Of a stretch of DNA of 64,000 bases, positions 40,542 through 49,166 are shown one piece after another. Under the pieces are notes generated by a model, which was given only the letters and a program-made list of their open reading frames with translations, had not been told where the DNA came from and ran no database searches. Position 1 is the first letter of the stretch, and every line of letters begins with the position of its first letter. Source of the stretch: Cryobacterium psychrotolerans (GTDB lineage Bacteria > Actinomycetota > Actinomycetes > Actinomycetales > Microbacteriaceae); NCBI RefSeq assembly GCF_900101115.1, contig NZ_FNFU01000013.1, positions 20,665-84,664 on the forward strand, given 5' to 3'. Made by a program: the position numbers and the translations under genes.

Positions 40542-41160
40542 CGCTCGGTACCTGAACGACGACCTTCGCCACGCGCAACAGGCTCGAGCCGAGGTAGTAC
40601 CCGGTTTCGACGACGTCGCCGACGGTTTCCGTCTGGACGTCCGGGCTGGGCTGCTGGAAGATCGCCTCGTGCATGGACGGATCGAACGGATCCCCGACCG
40701 TGCCGAACGGCTTCAGGCCCAGGCGCTCGACGCTCGCCCGGAGCTTGGCCGCGATCGTGGCGAACGCGGTGTCGCCCGCCAGATCTCCGTGCCTCTCGGC
40801 GCGACCGAGGTCGTCGAGCACGGGAATGAGAACCTTGACGACCTCGCCGGTGATGCGCTCGCGTTCCACCTCGCGGTTCGCCTCGGTGCGCTTGCGGTAG
40901 TTGGCGTACTCCGCGGTCACGCGCTTGAGGTCGGCGAGGTGCTCGCTCGACGGTTCGGCGATCTCGCGCTCCGCGGCATCCAGGATGTCCTGGACCGTGA
41001 GTTCGTCCTCTTCGATCCCGTCGGCCGGGGCCGCCGAGGCGGCACCCTCAGGCACCACCTCGGCCTCGATGATCTCCTCGACGGTCTCCTCGGTGGTCTC
41101 CTCGGTGGTCTCCTCGGCGGAGGCCGGCTCGTCCTCCGGACGCTTCTTGTCGTCTGCCAT
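40534..41160 (-). CDS. grpE: nucleotide exchange factor GrpE
   Basis: A 208-residue GrpE that releases ADP from DnaK. An acidic, Thr/Glu-rich N-terminal tail with three ETTE-like repeats precedes the long coiled coil (residues about 65-105) and the beta-wing domain with GLKPFGTVGDPFDPSMHEAIFQQPS and TVGDVVETGYYLGSSLLRVAKVVV. The start overlaps the dnaK stop by one base (TAATG). Confidence 0.95.
   Translation of the reverse strand: MADDKKRPEDEPASAEETTEETTEETVEEIIEAEVVPEGAASAAPADGIEEDELTVQDILDAAEREIAEPSSEHLADLKRVTAEYANYRKRTEANREVERERITGEVVKVLIPVLDDLGRAERHGDLAGDTAFATIAAKLRASVERLGLKPFGTVGDPFDPSMHEAIFQQPSPDVQTETVGDVVETGYYLGSSLLRVAKVVVQVPSDG
41083..41118. repeat. 12-base tandem repeats inside grpE
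   Basis: Three near-identical GGTCTCCTCGGT-type units encode the acidic ETTE repeats of the GrpE N-terminal tail. Confidence 0.7.
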
Positions 41161-43025
41161 TACTTCTTCGCTTCGTCCTCGTCGTCGACAACCTCGGCGT
41201 CGACAACGTCTTCGTCGGAGTTCTCCGGGGCGGGCTGTTCGGCGCCGGACTCAGGAGCGGCCGAAGCATCCGCCTGGCTCTTCGCGTAGATGGCCTCGCC
41301 GATCTTGCCCTGGCTCTCGTTGAGCTTGTCGAACGCCGCCTTCACGGCGTCGTCGTCGTCGCCGACGAGCGCTGACTTGAGCGCGTCGACGTCGGCCTGC
41401 ACCTCGGACTTGACGTCCTCGGGCAGCTTGTCATCGTTCTCCTTGATCAGCTTCTCGATCGAGTACGCGAGCTGCTCGGCGGTGTTGCGGGTCTCGGCGG
41501 CCTCGCGGCGGCGCTTGTCCTCCGCGGCGTGCTCCTCGCCCTCGCGCACCATGCGCTCGATGTCTTCCTTCGCCAGTGCGGTGCCGCCGGTGATGGTCAT
41601 CGACTGCTCCTTGCCGGTGCCCTTGTCCTTGGCGGACACGTGCACGATCCCGTTGGCATCGAGGTCGAAGGTGACCTCGACCTGCGGGATGCCGCGCGGG
41701 GCCGGCGCGATGCCGGTCAGCTCGAAGGTGCCCAGGTTCTTGTTGTCGCGGGTGAACTCGCGCTCGCCCTGGAAGACCTGGATCGCCACGGACGGCTGGT
41801 TGTCGTCGGCCGTGGTGAACGTCTCGCTGCGCTTGGTCGGGATCGCCGTGTTGCGCTCGATCAGGCGCGTCATGATGCCGCCCTTGGTCTCGATGCCGAG
41901 GCTCAGCGGGGTGACGTCGATGAGCAGGACGTCCTTGCGCTCGCCCTTCAGCACGCCGGCCTGCAGGGCGGCGCCCACGGCGACGACCTCGTCCGGGTTG
42001 ACACCCTTGTTCGGGTCCTTGCCGCCGGTCTCGGCCTTGACGAGCTCGTAGACGGCGGGCATGCGGGTCGATCCACCGACGAGCACGACGTGGGCGATGT
42101 CGCCCACCTTGACGCCGGCCTCGCGGATGACGTCCTGGAACGGCTTCTTCGTGCGGTCGAGCAGGTCCTCGGTCATCTTCTCGAACTGGGCGCGGGTGAG
42201 CGTCTCGTCGAGGTTGGCGGGGCCGTTCTCGGTGAGGGAGAGGTAGGGCAGCTGGATGCTCGTCGACATGCTGCTCGAGAGCTCCTTCTTGGCCTGCTCG
42301 GCGGCTTCCTTGAGGCGCTGCTTGGCAATCTTGTCCTTCGAGACGTCGACGCCGGTGGTCTCCTTGAACTTCTTGATCAGGTGGTCGACGATGCGCTGGT
42401 CCCAGTCGTCGCCGCCGAGGCGGTTGTCGCCGGCGGTCGAGCGCACCTGGATGGTCGAGAACTCGTCGTCCTTGCCCACCTCGAGGAGCGAGACGTCGAA
42501 CGTTCCGCCACCGAGGTCGAAGACCAGGATGAGCTCGTCTTCCTTGCCCTTGTCGAGGCCGTAGGCCAGCGCCGCGGCGGTCGGCTCGTTGATGATGCGG
42601 AGCACGTTGAGCCCGGAGACCTCGCCGGCCTCCTTGGTGGCCTGGCGCTCGGCGTCGTTGAAGTAGGCGGGGACCGTGATGACGGCATCCGTCACGGTGT
42701 CGCCCAGGTACGCCTCGGCGTCGCGCTTGAGCTTGGCCAGGATGCGCGCGGAAACTTCCTGCGGCGTGTACTTCTTGTCGTCGACGGCGACGGTCCAGTC
42801 GGTGCCCATGTGGCGCTTGACCGAGGCGATGGTGCGGTCGACGTTGGTGACGGCCTGGCGCTTGGCGGTCTCACCGACCAGCACCTCACCGTCCTTCGTG
42901 AAGGCGACCACCGAGGGGGTCGTGCGGAATCCTTCGGCGTTTGCGATGACGGTGGGTTCTCCACCCTCGAGGACGGCCACCACAGAGTTGGTGGTTCCGA
43001 GGTCGATGCCTACTGCACGAGCCAT
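41160..43025 (-). CDS. dnaK: molecular chaperone DnaK (Hsp70)
   Basis: A 621-residue Hsp70. The ATPase domain begins [21 protein letters not shown] and shows [46 protein letters not shown] and [16 protein letters not shown]. The interdomain linker [16 protein letters not shown] leads to the substrate domain and an acidic lid tail ending DEDEAKK. The ATG at 43025 follows AAGGAG. It is the first gene of dnaK-grpE-dnaJ-hspR, with two HAIR sites upstream. Confidence 0.97.
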   Translation of the reverse strand: MARAVGIDLGTTNSVVAVLEGGEPTVIANAEGFRTTPSVVAFTKDGEVLVGETAKRQAVTNVDRTIASVKRHMGTDWTVAVDDKKYTPQEVSARILAKLKRDAEAYLGDTVTDAVITVPAYFNDAERQATKEAGEVSGLNVLRIINEPTAAALAYGLDKGKEDELILVFDLGGGTFDVSLLEVGKDDEFSTIQVRSTAGDNRLGGDDWDQRIVDHLIKKFKETTGVDVSKDKIAKQRLKEAAEQAKKELSSSMSTSIQLPYLSLTENGPANLDETLTRAQFEKMTEDLLDRTKKPFQDVIREAGVKVGDIAHVVLVGGSTRMPAVYELVKAETGGKDPNKGVNPDEVVAVGAALQAGVLKGERKDVLLIDVTPLSLGIETKGGIMTRLIERNTAIPTKRSETFTTADDNQPSVAIQVFQGEREFTRDNKNLGTFELTGIAPAPRGIPQVEVTFDLDANGIVHVSAKDKGTGKEQSMTITGGTALAKEDIERMVREGEEHAAEDKRRREAAETRNTAEQLAYSIEKLIKENDDKLPEDVKSEVQADVDALKSALVGDDDDAVKAAFDKLNESQGKIGEAIYAKSQADASAAPESGAEQPAPENSDEDVVDAEVVDDEDEAKK

Positions 43026-43063
43026 GTGTGCGTTCTCCTTCAAAGTAAATGTTGCCCAACCCG

Positions 43064-43093
43064 ATTGCACGAACTTGAGCGTTGCAGACTCAA
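43064..43093 (-). promoter_or_regulatory. putative dnaK promoter
   Basis: On the minus strand TTGAGT (43088-43093) and TGCAAT (43064-43069) are 18 bases apart. The -35 lies inside the proximal HAIR element, so HspR binding would block polymerase. Confidence 0.45.
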
Positions 43094-43094
43094 G
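43074..43094 (-). promoter_or_regulatory. HAIR element 1 before dnaK
   Basis: CTTGAGC-N7-ACTCAAG, one mismatch from the HspR consensus, is located 49 bases upstream of the dnaK start. Confidence 0.88.
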
Positions 43095-43136
43095 TGTGAC
43101 GCGGAACGAAATGAGTGTCAAGCCGCGTGCCTGAAA

Positions 43137-43157
43137 GTTGAGTGTGAACGACTCAAC
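43137..43157 (-). promoter_or_regulatory. HAIR element 2 before dnaK
   Basis: GTTGAGT-N7-ACTCAAC is a fully symmetric variant of the HspR operator. It lies 42 bases upstream of the proximal site, giving two sites about four helical turns apart centre to centre (63 bases, six turns). Confidence 0.85.
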
Positions 43158-43266
43158 TTCGTCGTGACGGGCGCACCCTGGCTCAATCGTTATCCTGATC
43201 GCGGGTCACGGCGCCCCCGTGACCGATAGTTTGTGGCCAACGGGCACCGTCAGCGGGGGGAACCAC

Positions 43267-43797
43267 ATGCACATTCGACACGGAAGCCTGATCGCCGGCG
43301 CGCTCGTCCTCTGCCTGACCGGCTGCGCGACAGCACAAACGGATGCCGGTGGCCCGGCGACCTCCATCCCACCGGCAACGCCAACGTCGAGCCCGGCGAC
43401 GCCCGCGGCAAGCGCGACGTGCGACACCGTGCTGGCCGACGCCGAGTACGCCTCGCTGGCCACAGACGGAATGGATCTCGCGGCAGACACGTCCGCCCTC
43501 GGCTCAGCCATGCAGGCGATGATTGACGCCGGCGGCCTGGCCTGCGTCTGGGAAAAGTCGGAGGGCGACGTGCGGGTGTGGTTCGCGCAGGTCGACCTGG
43601 ATGCGCCGGGCTGGGACGCGAAGCGCGCGGAACTGCTCGCCGCCGGATACACGGAAGGCGACGCCCCGTTCACCGGCACGCTGACCGCGCCGAAGGACTA
43701 CGACCCCAACTACACGCCGGCCCTCTACCACCGCGACGGCGTGCTGTATTTCGCGAGTTATCCGGAGTTCCTTGGCTCGGTGCTGGCCCTGCAGTAA
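43267..43797 (+). CDS. hypothetical lipoprotein
   Basis: A 176-residue protein with a lipoprotein signal: basic MHIRHG, a hydrophobic core LIAGALVLCLTGC and lipobox LTGC with the Cys near residue 19. A Thr/Pro/Ala linker follows, then a small domain with two Cys (CDTVL and LACVW) that could form a disulphide. The ATG is preceded by GGGGGG. Function is not recognised. It probably sits on the outer face of the membrane. Confidence 0.78.
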   Translation: MHIRHGSLIAGALVLCLTGCATAQTDAGGPATSIPPATPTSSPATPAASATCDTVLADAEYASLATDGMDLAADTSALGSAMQAMIDAGGLACVWEKSEGDVRVWFAQVDLDAPGWDAKRAELLAAGYTEGDAPFTGTLTAPKDYDPNYTPALYHRDGVLYFASYPEFLGSVLALQ

Positions 43798-43928
43798 TCA
43801 GCGGGTTGAGCGCTCACTCGGGCTCATACCCGGGCCTGAGTTGGATGGACGCCGGGTCCCGTGCGACGCCCGGGAGGTGTTCGCCGAACTCGTCGCCGAG
43901 CTTTATCACTGATCGGCGACCCAGCCAC

Positions 43929-43934
43929 TAGCCT
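43929..43934 (+). promoter_or_regulatory. -10 hexamer TAGCCT, leaderless type
   Basis: TAGCCT ends 6 bases before the ATG at 43941. Confidence 0.45.
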
Positions 43935-43940
43935 GATCGC

Positions 43941-45260
43941 ATGACCGAGCCACTTGTCATCGCCGACAACGACGCCAACCCCGTGCCCGAGCGGGGACAC
44001 GTGGTTGCCTGGGCCTTCTGGGACTGGGGATCCGCCGCCTTCAACGCGGTCGTCACCACCTTCGTGTTCACCGTCTACATCACCGGTTCGGCCTTCGGCG
44101 ACAAGGACGTGATCTCGGCGCAGCTCGGCTGGGCGCTGGCGATCGCCGGGTTCCTGATTGCCGTGCTGGCCCCCGTCACCGGGCAGCGCTCCGATACGTC
44201 GGGCCGGCGCAAGTTCTGGCTCGGCGTGAACACGTTCATCGTCGTCGCCCTGACGGCGGCCATGTTCTTCGTCGAGGCATCGCCCGCCTTCCTGCTGCTC
44301 GGGCTGTTCCTCGTCGCGGCCGGAAACGTGTTCTTCGAGTTCGCCGGGGTCAATTACAACGCCATGCTCGCCCAGGTCTCGACCCCGCGCACGATCGGCA
44401 AGGTGAGCGGCTTCGGCTGGGGAATGGGCTACCTCGGCGGCATCGTGCTGCTGCTCATCGTCTACTTCGGCTTCATCAAGCCCGAGGTGGGCTTGTTCGG
44501 CGTGACCAGCGAGAACGGGCTGGCCGTGCGCGTCACGATGCTCATCTCCGCCGCCTGGTTCGGGCTTTTCGCCCTCCCGGTGCTGCTCCGGGTGCCCGAA
44601 TACCGCACGCCGCCGGCCGCCCGGCGCGACCGGGTCGGGTTCTTCCGGTCCTACGCGGTGCTCGGCCACGACATTGCGCGGCTCTGGCGGACCAGCCGGC
44701 AGACCGTGTACTTCCTCATTGCCAGCGCCGTCTTCCGCGACGGACTGGCCGGGGTGTTCACCTTTGGAGGCGTACTCGCGGCATCCGTCTTCGGCTTCTC
44801 TCCCGGCGAGGTCATCATCTTCGCGATCGTCGCGAACGTCGTGGCCGGTATCGCGACCGTCATCTCCGGGTCGCTCGACGACCGACTCGGCTCGAAACCG
44901 ATCATCGTGACGGCCCTCGTCGGCCTGATTGTCTGCGGCGGGCTCGTGTTCTTCCTGCACGACGGGGGGCAGATCGTGTTCTGGACGGCCGGCCTTGCTC
45001 TCACCCTCTTCGTCGGACCGGCGCAGTCGGCGAGCCGCACGTTCCTCGCCCGGCTCATCCCGGCGGGACGCGAGGGCGAGGTCTTCGGCCTCTACGCGAC
45101 CACCGGGCGCGCCGCCAGCTTCCTCGCACCCACCGCGTTCGCACTCATGGTGACGATCTTCGGCGAGACGTACTGGGGCATCCTCGGCATCGTGCTCGTG
45201 CTTCTGCTCGGCCTGCTGCTCCTGCTGCCGGTCGTGGCGAAGCAGCAGAAGATCGCCTAG
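43941..45260 (+). CDS. MFS transporter, UMF1/Atg22-like family
   Basis: A 439-residue membrane protein with about twelve spans. The start VAWAFWDWGSAAFNAVVTTFVF and the loop GQRSDTSGRRKFWL are typical of UMF1-type major facilitators related to yeast vacuole effluxer Atg22, followed by FGWGMGYLGGIVLLLIVYFGF and the late LFVGPAQSASRTFLARLIPAGREGEVFGLY. The transported compound is unknown. The gene stands alone with its own leaderless-type promoter. Confidence 0.9.
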   Translation: MTEPLVIADNDANPVPERGHVVAWAFWDWGSAAFNAVVTTFVFTVYITGSAFGDKDVISAQLGWALAIAGFLIAVLAPVTGQRSDTSGRRKFWLGVNTFIVVALTAAMFFVEASPAFLLLGLFLVAAGNVFFEFAGVNYNAMLAQVSTPRTIGKVSGFGWGMGYLGGIVLLLIVYFGFIKPEVGLFGVTSENGLAVRVTMLISAAWFGLFALPVLLRVPEYRTPPAARRDRVGFFRSYAVLGHDIARLWRTSRQTVYFLIASAVFRDGLAGVFTFGGVLAASVFGFSPGEVIIFAIVANVVAGIATVISGSLDDRLGSKPIIVTALVGLIVCGGLVFFLHDGGQIVFWTAGLALTLFVGPAQSASRTFLARLIPAGREGEVFGLYATTGRAASFLAPTAFALMVTIFGETYWGILGIVLVLLLGLLLLLPVVAKQQKIA

Positions 45261-45296
45261 CCTCGCCGCGCGCCCGCGCCCGCCCGGCCCGAAAGG

Positions 45297-45302
45297 TAGG
45301 AT
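45297..45302 (+). promoter_or_regulatory. -10 hexamer TAGGAT, leaderless type
   Basis: TAGGAT ends 6 bases before the ATG at 45309. Confidence 0.5.
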
Positions 45303-45308
45303 CTTTGC

Positions 45309-45989
45309 ATGGCCGTGACGGATGAAGCGATCTTCAAGATCAAGGAAATGATCCTTTCGGGCGAGATCGGACCGGGCGACCGGCTGCCCCCGGAGAAGGA
45401 GCTCAGCGAGCGGCTGGGCTTGTCCCGCAGCTCCATGCGCGAGGCCATCAAGGCGCTGGAGGTCATCCGGGTCCTCGATGTGCGCCGCGGCGACGGAACC
45501 TACGTCACCAGCCTCGAGCCGCGGCTGCTGCTCGAGGCTCTCTCGTTCGTGGTGGACCTCCACGCCGACAACTCGATCCTCGACCTCTTTGCGGTGCGCA
45601 GAATCCTCGAACCGGCCGCTGTCGCGCTGGCCGCGGTGCGGATGGATGCGGCAGCCATCGCCGAGCTGAGGGACCAGATCAGGTCGGTGAGCGACTCGAC
45701 CAGCGTGGAGGGACTCGTCGAGCACGACCTCGAGTTCCACGGCGCGATCGTTGCCGCCGCGGGCAACTCCTACCTGGCGAGCCTGGTCGACTCGCTCTCC
45801 AGCAGCACCGTCAGGGCGCGCATTTGGCGCGGCCTCACCCAGGAGCATGCGGTCGCTCGCACGCTGGCCGAGCACGTGAGCATCGTCGACGCCCTCGAGC
45901 GAGGCGATGCCGACCTCGCCCAGGCGCTGACCATCGTGCACATTTCCGGTGTCGAGCAGTGGCTGCGCGACGCGGCCGTCGGTTCGTGA
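45309..45989 (+). CDS. FadR-subfamily GntR transcriptional regulator
   Basis: A 226-residue regulator. The winged helix (IKEMILSGEIGPGDRLPPEKELSERLGLSRSSMREAIKALE, given in part) covers residues about 10-65. The helical FCD domain follows, with likely metal ligands in EHDLEFHGAIVAAAGN and in LAEHVSIVDALERGD. FCD-type regulators often sense sugar acids. It converges on the TalC-like aldolase and lies at the border of the sugar island, so it may control genes there. No target site is evident. Confidence 0.9.
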   Translation: MAVTDEAIFKIKEMILSGEIGPGDRLPPEKELSERLGLSRSSMREAIKALEVIRVLDVRRGDGTYVTSLEPRLLLEALSFVVDLHADNSILDLFAVRRILEPAAVALAAVRMDAAAIAELRDQIRSVSDSTSVEGLVEHDLEFHGAIVAAAGNSYLASLVDSLSSSTVRARIWRGLTQEHAVARTLAEHVSIVDALERGDADLAQALTIVHISGVEQWLRDAAVGS

Positions 45990-45999
45990 GTCGGTGGCC

Positions 46000-46662
46000 T
46001 TAGTCCTGCAACCCGCGCGCCACGGCAGCCTCGAAGTCCTCGGCTGAGCGGTCGCTGACCTCGCTGTAGAGCGCCGCGAGAATGACCGCCGGCGCGGCGG
46101 TGAAGAAGGGCACGCCAACTTCGGCCAGGGACACGATGTCGTCCGGTGTCCGCAGGCTCGCGGCGAGCACGTCCGTGCCACTGCCCTGGACCAGCGACTG
46201 CATGGCCGAGATCTCGGCAACGCCCTCTCGCCCGGCATCGTTCAACCTGCCGAGGTAAGGCGCGATGTACCTCACGCCGACCGTAGCGGCGGCCAGGGCC
46301 TGCGCCTGCGCATACACGGCGGTGACCAGGACCGTCGCGCCCGCCGAAACGAGGGCGGCCGCGGTGGTGAATCCGTCGCGCGTCGCCGGGACCTTGACCA
46401 CGACGCGCGACCCGAGCGCGGCCAGGCGTTCCGCATTGCCGATCATCGTCTTCGCGCTGTCGCCCCAGGCCTGGAAGAAGATTTCGCGGGCGCCTTCGGC
46501 TTCCCATCGGGCATACAGTTCCGGAATGTCGCGGACCGACCGCCGGCCGCGTTCGAGAATCGTCGGGTTCGTGGTGACTCCATGCACCAGCCCGTCGGCC
46601 AGCAGGGCGCTGATCTCCTCGACGTTGGCGCTATCGGCATAGAAACGAAGTTCACGAGTCAC
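46000..46662 (-). CDS. transaldolase-like (fructose-6-phosphate aldolase / TalC type) protein
   Basis: A 220-residue TIM barrel of the small transaldolase group. ADGLVHGVTTNPTILERG is the family start. The Schiff-base lysine is in VVVKVPATRDGF near residue 89, and TAVYAQAQALAAATVGVRYIAPYLGRL near 115-140 is diagnostic. Members either move dihydroxyacetone units or act as aldolases on fructose-6-phosphate. The start is a GTG with GGAAGAAAG further upstream. Divergent from the PfkB kinase gene, it could provide the carbon-carbon cleavage for sugars of the island. Confidence 0.88.
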   Translation of the reverse strand: MTRELRFYADSANVEEISALLADGLVHGVTTNPTILERGRRSVRDIPELYARWEAEGAREIFFQAWGDSAKTMIGNAERLAALGSRVVVKVPATRDGFTTAAALVSAGATVLVTAVYAQAQALAAATVGVRYIAPYLGRLNDAGREGVAEISAMQSLVQGSGTDVLAASLRTPDDIVSLAEVGVPFFTAAPAVILAALYSEVSDRSAEDFEAAVARGLQD

Positions 46663-46755
46663 TGGTGCTGGCTTTCTTCCCGGGGCGATCGGCAGTTCAC
46701 ACTATCGTCGATGCGATCCACCGACGAACCGACCCTAGTCCTACCTGTCGGCTAA

Positions 46756-46765
46756 TGTAATTACA
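46756..46765. promoter_or_regulatory. GntR operator site 1
   Basis: Perfect dyad TGTAATTACA, 63 bases upstream of the PfkB-RbsD-GntR operon. The same 10-mer occurs at 49089-49098, next to a variant at 49103-49118. It probably binds the GntR/HutC protein at 48231, giving autoregulation. Confidence 0.7.
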
Positions 46766-46828
46766 GGCAGAAGGGGCGTCGCAGGCGACGACCCCGTGAC
46801 GGGCGTTCTTCGCCTGCGAAAGGCAAGA

Positions 46829-47788
46829 ATGAGCCAGACAGAGTCGTCGGCGTCCTCCTCCGGTGGCGTGCTGATCGTCGGAAGCATCACGGCCGATCTC
46901 ACCACGTTCTCCCAGCGGCTCCCGGCCCGGGGGGAAACCATCCTGGGCGATGAATTCACGCTCGTCCTCGGCGGCAAGGGCGCCAATCAAGCGGTGGCCG
47001 CCGGCCTCGCCGGCGGGACCGCTCACATGGTCGCCTGCGTCGGCACGGACCTCTTCAGCGGGCTCGTCACCGACGGCCTCCGCGCCGCGGGCGTCAACAT
47101 CGACCACGTCAGGATGGTGGACGGCCCGACCGGGATCGCCCACATCCGGGTGGACGATTCCGGAGAAAACGACATCGTGATGGTGCCGCTGGCAAACACC
47201 TCGCTCAGCGAGGCCCAGATCGACAGGGCGTTCGCCGAACGCGGTGCGTCGTCGAAGGTCCTGCTCACCCAGCTCGAGATCCCCTGGGCGCTCACCCAGT
47301 ACGCGATTCGCCGTGGCCACGACGCCGGGCTGACGGTCGTCCTCGACCCGGCCCCGGCCGCGAAACTCGATGAGGCCATCTGGCCGCTGGTGGACATCGT
47401 CACCCCCAACGAAACCGAGGCGAGCATCCTCACCGGGATTGTCGTGCATGACCGCGACTCCGCCGTTCGGGCCGGCCGCTGGTTCACCGACCGCGGAGCG
47501 CGCTACGCCCTGATCACGATGGCGGCGGCCGGCGCCGTCCTGGTGTCCGCCGGAGACGTCGTGGCGTTCGATTCCATCCCGGTGACCGCCGTTGACACGA
47601 CAGCCGCCGGGGACGCCTTCGCGGGCTACCTCGGGGCGTCGCTGGCGCTCGGCCACGAACTCCCGGAGGCCATCAGCCGTGCCATCGCAGCGGGCGCGCT
47701 GGCCGTCACCAAGCGCGGAGCCTCGCCCAGCCTGCCCGGGCGGGCCGACGTCGACGCCCTGCTCGATGCACAGAAGGCGCTTGCCTGA
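46829..47788 (+). CDS. PfkB family carbohydrate kinase (ribokinase-like)
   Basis: A 319-residue sugar kinase. The N-terminal VLIVGSITADLTTFSQRLPARGET and GGKGANQAVAAGLAGG (about residues 47-62) bind the sugar. The catalytic PfkB signature DTTAAGDAFAGYLGASL lies near residues 255-271 and NETEASIL near 195. Ribokinase-type members phosphorylate ribose or similar sugars with ATP. RbsD is encoded next and overlaps by one base, which supports a pyranose-to-furanose step before phosphorylation. AAAGG precedes the ATG. Confidence 0.92.
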   Translation: MSQTESSASSSGGVLIVGSITADLTTFSQRLPARGETILGDEFTLVLGGKGANQAVAAGLAGGTAHMVACVGTDLFSGLVTDGLRAAGVNIDHVRMVDGPTGIAHIRVDDSGENDIVMVPLANTSLSEAQIDRAFAERGASSKVLLTQLEIPWALTQYAIRRGHDAGLTVVLDPAPAAKLDEAIWPLVDIVTPNETEASILTGIVVHDRDSAVRAGRWFTDRGARYALITMAAAGAVLVSAGDVVAFDSIPVTAVDTTAAGDAFAGYLGASLALGHELPEAISRAIAAGALAVTKRGASPSLPGRADVDALLDAQKALA

Positions 47789-48192
47789 TGCGGAGCACGC
47801 ACACCACCATCAACCCCCAGCTCTCCCGCGTGATCTCGGAAACCGGGCACACCGACCTCATCGTCGTGACGGATGCGGGGCTCCCGATCCCTCCTGGCTC
47901 CGAGCGCGTCGACCTGGCCTACCGCCCCGGCGCTCCCGCCTTCCTGGACGTGCTCGACACGGTCCTCGCCGAACTCGTCATCGAGGGCGCCACGGCGTCC
48001 GCGGAGATCGAACAGCGCAGCCCCCAGGTCCTGTCCGCGCTCCGCGAGCGACTCGACCCGCTCGGTATCGCGATCACGCTCGTCCCCCACCGGGAATTCA
48101 AGGAACTCACGCACGACGCTCGCGCCTTCGTGCGCTCCGGCGAGTACACGCCCTACGCCAACGTCATCCTGCACGCCGGCGTCGCATACTGA
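47788..48192 (+). CDS. rbsD: D-ribose pyranase (RbsD/FucU mutarotase family)
   Basis: A 134-residue sugar mutarotase that converts pyranose to the open-chain or furanose forms used by kinases. NPQLSRVISETGHTDLIVVTDAGLPIP (given in part) holds the catalytic His 21 and the Asp. The C-terminal ARAFVRSGEYTPYANVILHAGVAY matches RbsD well. RbsD is favoured over FucU because of length and the adjoining ribokinase-like gene. The start overlaps the kinase stop (TGATG). Confidence 0.92.
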   Translation: MRSTHTTINPQLSRVISETGHTDLIVVTDAGLPIPPGSERVDLAYRPGAPAFLDVLDTVLAELVIEGATASAEIEQRSPQVLSALRERLDPLGIAITLVPHREFKELTHDARAFVRSGEYTPYANVILHAGVAY

Positions 48193-48230
48193 TATCGCCC
48201 ACCGAGGCAACGAAAGACCTGGAAGACACA

Positions 48231-49082
48231 ATGGCCGCCCACTCACACACCCCCGCCCTCACCGGACAGTCCGGGGCCCGCGACATCGACCGCAAGGCGC
48301 CCGTACCGATGTACCACCAGCTCAAGCGCCGGATCATCGAGGACATCAACCGGCTCGGCATGCGACCGGGCGACCTGCTGCCCGGCGAGCACAAGCTCTG
48401 CGAGCGGTTCGGCGTCTCCCGCACGGTCGTTCGGCAGGCGTTGCTGCAGCTCGAGCACCAGGGGGTCATCGAACGGGTCAAGGGCAAGGGAACCTTCGTC
48501 GCTCACCAGAAGACCGCCGAAAGCCTCGTCCACACGCTCACGGGACTCTACGAAGAGGTCGCCGCGCGCGGCGGCCACGTGCACAGCGACGTTCGCCGGC
48601 AGGAGACCATTCCCGCCGAGGACGACGTCGCGGATGCGCTCGGCGTCGCCCCTGGGACCCCCGTCGTCGTCATCGAGCGACTCCGGTACGTCGACGACGA
48701 ACCGTGGTCCTGGACCACGACCTACCTGCCGCACGAGGTTGGCTCGTTGGTGCTCCACGACGACCTGCGCGACCAGTCCCTCTATGCGTTGCTGGCCACG
48801 CACGGGATCCGCGCGGTGCGCGGCATGCGCTCGGCCGAGGCCACATCGGCCGACGCCGCGCAGGGGGCCCTCCTCGCCGTCGGCGCCGGGCAGGCACTGC
48901 TCGTGCTCAAGAGCGTCAGCTACGACGAGACGGACCGGCCGATGGAGTACTTCGTCGCCTACCATCGTGGCGATCGCAGCCGATTCGAGTTCCAGCTCCG
49001 GGCGTCATCGACGGAAGAGAGCACCGCATCCCTGCGCCACACGGGCCTGCAGGGGGCCGAGGCTCCCCCGCCCACGCTCTGA
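48231..49082 (+). CDS. GntR family regulator with UTRA domain (HutC subfamily)
   Basis: A 283-residue regulator. The winged helix (VPMYHQLKRRIIEDINRLGMRPGD, then LPGEHKLCERFGVSRTVVRQALLQLEHQG) covers about residues 24-90. The UTRA ligand domain runs to about 265 with TPVVVIERLRYVDDEPWSWTTTYLP. HutC-type UTRA domains bind sugars or sugar phosphates. TGTAATTACA-type operators stand before its own operon and before the operon that follows it. It most likely represses both until the inducer is present. Confidence 0.92.
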   Translation: MAAHSHTPALTGQSGARDIDRKAPVPMYHQLKRRIIEDINRLGMRPGDLLPGEHKLCERFGVSRTVVRQALLQLEHQGVIERVKGKGTFVAHQKTAESLVHTLTGLYEEVAARGGHVHSDVRRQETIPAEDDVADALGVAPGTPVVVIERLRYVDDEPWSWTTTYLPHEVGSLVLHDDLRDQSLYALLATHGIRAVRGMRSAEATSADAAQGALLAVGAGQALLVLKSVSYDETDRPMEYFVAYHRGDRSRFEFQLRASSTEESTASLRHTGLQGAEAPPPTL

Positions 49083-49088
49083 CCTTCC

Positions 49089-49098
49089 TGTAATTACA
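49089..49098. promoter_or_regulatory. GntR operator site 2
   Basis: Perfect dyad TGTAATTACA, identical to site 1, 7 bases after the GntR stop and upstream of the cupin isomerase operon. Confidence 0.72.
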
Positions 49099-49102
49099 TG
49101 TC

Positions 49103-49123
49103 ACCTGTAAGTACAGGTAGTCT
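49103..49123 (+). promoter_or_regulatory. GntR operator site 3 with -10 element
   Basis: ACCTGTAA-GTACAGGT (49103-49118) is a 16-base dyad with only the two central bases out of symmetry. TAGTCT (49118-49123) directly follows and fits a -10 for the operon starting at 49167, so bound repressor would cover the promoter. Confidence 0.68.
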
Positions 49124-49166
49124 GAGAGGGCAGCAAAGCAGCTGACTCTAAACCAAGGAGACCGCC

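Noticed and set aside
43824..46238. Long minus-strand frame across the MFS and FadR genes
   Set aside because: Repetitive Glu/Arg/Gly-rich translation without a domain; the plus-strand genes explain the region.
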